From assembly GCA_021818645.1 (NCBI GenBank), contig JAKATS010000356.1:1-7171 (forward strand): a stretch of 7,171 bases of DNA, read 5' to 3'. This document shows positions 5,047 to 7,171 of the stretch, in pieces. The number at the start of each line of letters is the position of its first letter. Position 1 is the first letter of the stretch. A model generated the notes under the pieces. That model had not been told where the DNA came from. It did not search any database and worked only from the letters and a program-made list of their open reading frames with translations. Position numbers and translations under genes: made by a program. This stretch comes from Acidobacteriota bacterium. Lineage in GTDB: Bacteria; Acidobacteriota; Terriglobia; Terriglobales; SCQP01.

Positions 5047-7171
5047 GTGTGCAGGTTCACCTGGCGCAGGTTGCGCCGTTTTTGTCCCGTTCTGTGGTTA
5101 ACGCCGCTTTGGGTGTTGCTGGCCGCCTGCCATCAGGCAGGTATGGTCGCCGGTCCCGCGGGGGCGCGGTCCGCTCCTCAGCCGATTACGGTGGACGCGG
5201 CCATGGCCAACCAGACGCTCGACGGCTGGGGAACCAGCCTGTGCTGGTTCGCCGAAGGAGTGGGTGGCTGGAGCAATGCCGCCAACCGGGACGCTCTGAT
5301 GACGGCGCTGTTCGATCCCGGTTCCGGACTGGGTTTGAATTATCTGCGTTATAACATCGGCGGCGGCAACGATCCGCTCTGCGGGCAGCCCGGCCATAAC
5401 GCCTGCATTGCTCCCTGGTATCACAACATCCCCGGCTACGAGCCTTCGCCCGGCGCCTACGACTGGACGCAGGACCCGAACCAGCGTTGGGTGCTGGCCG
5501 ACGCGATGTCGCTCGGCGCCGACCTGGCCGAGGCCTTTTCCAACTCGCCGCCGTATTGGATGACCAATAGCGGCACTTCGGAGGGCGGGGTCAACGGCGC
5601 GCCCAACCTAGCCTCTGGATATTACGGCACCGGAGCGGACAGCTTCGCGAACTATCTGGCCACGGTGGCGCAGCATTTCAGCCAGGATTGGGGGATTCGT
5701 TTCCATAGTCTGGAACCGATGAACGAGCCGGGTCAGAGCTGGTGGACTGCGGGCGATACCAAGCAGGAAGGCTGCGCCTTCGATGCCGCGGAACAGGCTG
5801 GGACGATTCAGGATTTGACCGGCGCATTGGGGCCGCTGGGGCTGGCTACGCAGGTATCGGCCATGGACGAATACCAGGAAGGCACGCTCAATTCGAGCGC
5901 CAACACCGCGGCCGGCGATTTTTACGGCTACGACGGCACGGCCCGGGGCGACATTGCGTCCCTGAACACGCACGCCTATCAGTCCACCATCGGCAGCGTG
6001 GCGCTGTACACTTCGGCCCTGCGCTATGGCAAGCGGCTGGGCGTCTCGGAATGGGGCAGCGGGGACGACACCGGACAGGATCTGTCGGAGCAAATTCTCG
6101 CCGACATGTATTTGACCCGGCCATCCGCCTGGACCATCTGGCAGCCCGATTGGCCGGGCTTGGTCCATATTGATTACAGCAATCAATCGTTCACCTACAA
6201 CGAGGCCTATTATGTTTTCGAGCAGTTCACCAAATTCATACGGCCCGGCTTTCAATTCCTGGCCATTTCCGACCCGCAATCGCTGGCCGCATACAATGCC
6301 CGCACCCAGACGCTGGTGATCGTATCGGCCAACTGGAGCGGCAGCGACCGGAGTTTGAATTTCCAGCTCGACAATTTCAATTCCCTGGGCGCCCAGGCGC
6401 AGGTGTATCAAACCTCGGCCTCGGAAAATTTTGCATCGCTGGGCTCTGTCTCGATCGCCAACGGCGGTTTCAGCTACAGCGCCGGTCCGGATTCGGTCAC
6501 CACGTTCGTGCTTTCCGGCACGGTGTATGCCCCTGCGGCCGGTACGGTGAACGACAATGCCATCGGCAGCGGGCTGGATCAGTTCAACTACTCGGGGAAC
6601 TGGAGTTATAACAACCAGCAACCGGGCGCTTATGACAATGACGACCATGTGAGCAGCACGACCAATGATTCCTTGACCTTCCAGTTTCAAGGGCAGCAGG
6701 CGCGCTATTATGCCTCGCTGGCGCCCGACGGCGGCATTCTGGCTTTTTCCGTGGACGGGGGGCCGGAAACCTATGTGGATACCTATGCGCCGGCGCCTTC
6801 AAACAATGTATTTTTGTTCGCCACGCAAACTCTGCCCCAAGGAACGCACACGCTCACGGTGCGGGTGACCGGCTTGAAGAATCCCGCCTCCAGCGGCTAC
6901 AACGTGCCGGCCGACCGGATTGACGTGGTGGGCAGTGTAGGCGAGGTTGGGCAGGGCATTTATAAATTGGTGAATGAGCAAAATGGCCGGGACCTGGAGG
7001 TGAACTCGGCGAGCTTGGCCGACGGCGGCGCGGTGGATACTTACACCGAAGTGCCGGGAGCCAATAACGAGCTCTGGAACCTGATGGCTGCCGGCGACGG
7101 ATCCTACCGGATCGTCAACGTCAATAGCGGGCTCGACCTCGAGGTCAGCGGCGCCGGTACCTCGAATGGCG
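5047..7171 (+). CDS. Lipoprotein GH30-family glycoside hydrolase, endo-beta-1,6-galactanase-like, with C-terminal binding modules (cut by window edge)
   Basis: This exported enzyme probably cleaves beta-1,6-linked galactan (arabinogalactan side chains) or a related glycan. Numbered from the GTG, residues 1-27 are a lipoprotein signal: Arg-rich start, hydrophobic VLWLTPLWVLLAA, and lipobox LAAC with Cys 28. Catalytic domain motifs are GWGTSLCWF (60-68), YLRYNIGGGNDP (99-110), FSNSPPYWMT (164-173), the acid/base Glu 227 in MNEP, and the probable nucleophile Glu 335 in VSEWG. Both glutamates sit at retaining clan-A positions. The GH30-type beta-sandwich ends near 494. Residues about 501-632 form a galactose-binding-like jelly-roll (YSGNW, DNDDHVSSTTNDS, GGILAFSVDG, THTLTVRVTG). 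From about 637 a ricin-type beta-trefoil begins (YKLVNEQNGRDLEV, then YRIVNVNSGLDLEV) and is cut at 708 codons with no stop. An in-frame ATG at 5020 is the alternative start. GH30 membership is strong; the exact substrate is inferred. Confidence 0.9.
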   Translation, partial: MCRFTWRRLRRFCPVLWLTPLWVLLAACHQAGMVAGPAGARSAPQPITVDAAMANQTLDGWGTSLCWFAEGVGGWSNAANRDALMTALFDPGSGLGLNYLRYNIGGGNDPLCGQPGHNACIAPWYHNIPGYEPSPGAYDWTQDPNQRWVLADAMSLGADLAEAFSNSPPYWMTNSGTSEGGVNGAPNLASGYYGTGADSFANYLATVAQHFSQDWGIRFHSLEPMNEPGQSWWTAGDTKQEGCAFDAAEQAGTIQDLTGALGPLGLATQVSAMDEYQEGTLNSSANTAAGDFYGYDGTARGDIASLNTHAYQSTIGSVALYTSALRYGKRLGVSEWGSGDDTGQDLSEQILADMYLTRPSAWTIWQPDWPGLVHIDYSNQSFTYNEAYYVFEQFTKFIRPGFQFLAISDPQSLAAYNARTQTLVIVSANWSGSDRSLNFQLDNFNSLGAQAQVYQTSASENFASLGSVSIANGGFSYSAGPDSVTTFVLSGTVYAPAAGTVNDNAIGSGLDQFNYSGNWSYNNQQPGAYDNDDHVSSTTNDSLTFQFQGQQARYYASLAPDGGILAFSVDGGPETYVDTYAPAPSNNVFLFATQTLPQGTHTLTVRVTGLKNPASSGYNVPADRIDVVGSVGEVGQGIYKLVNEQNGRDLEVNSASLADGGAVDTYTEVPGANNELWNLMAAGDGSYRIVNVNSGLDLEVSGAGTSNG

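Noticed and set aside
4938..5354. 138-residue plus-strand open frame across the GH30 upstream region
   Set aside because: It overlaps the GH30 gene in another frame; its later part is Arg/Gly-rich out-of-frame sequence, and its first part matches nothing I recognise.
5608..6690. 360-residue open frame on the minus strand opposite the GH30 gene
   Set aside because: The plus frame has unambiguous GH30 motifs and both catalytic glutamates. The antisense frame is low-complexity (Gly/Arg/Val rich) with no family features and arises from GC-rich third positions.

Overview
This window is GC-rich DNA from a Gram-negative bacterium. It encodes a TonB-dependent outer-membrane receptor, a periplasmic adaptor for an ABC exporter, and a lipobox-bearing secreted glycosidase, all of which need a two-membrane envelope. 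GC-rich third positions throughout give many long spurious ORFs on the opposite strand. Gene content and protein style would fit a soil polysaccharide degrader such as an Acidobacteriota, but that placement is an inference and nothing here proves it.

Layout. Positions 1-2514 (minus strand) hold the start of an export operon in the order HlyD/YbhG-like membrane-fusion protein, single ABC ATPase, ABC-2 permease (cut by the window's left edge). Positions 2515-2641 are a divergent intergenic region with a perfect 7+5+7 inverted repeat just upstream of the membrane-fusion gene, the kind of site a TetR-type repressor would bind. Positions 2642-4738 (plus strand) encode a compact TonB-dependent receptor, followed by a small GC stem-loop that may be its terminator. 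Positions 4739-5046 contain no recognisable protein family, but do hold a short Shine-Dalgarno-led ORF, a palindrome and GC hairpins. From 5047 to the right edge runs a large multi-modular lipoprotein glycoside hydrolase of the GH30 / endo-beta-1,6-galactanase type. It carries a galactose-binding-like module and the start of a ricin-type beta-trefoil, and is cut by the window edge.

How they work together. The minus-strand genes form one machine: an ATPase and permease in the inner membrane and an adaptor crossing the periplasm, as in the E. coli YbhG/YbhF/YbhS/YbhR exporter. The outer-membrane channel partner is not in view. The receptor and the glycosidase are both plus-strand cell-surface functions and could cooperate in glycan scavenging, but the putative terminator and the 308-bp gap suggest separate transcription. 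I see no tRNA, rRNA, CRISPR array, IS element or phage gene. The window looks like ordinary accessory envelope and carbohydrate genes; the least explained part is the region between the receptor and the GH30 gene.
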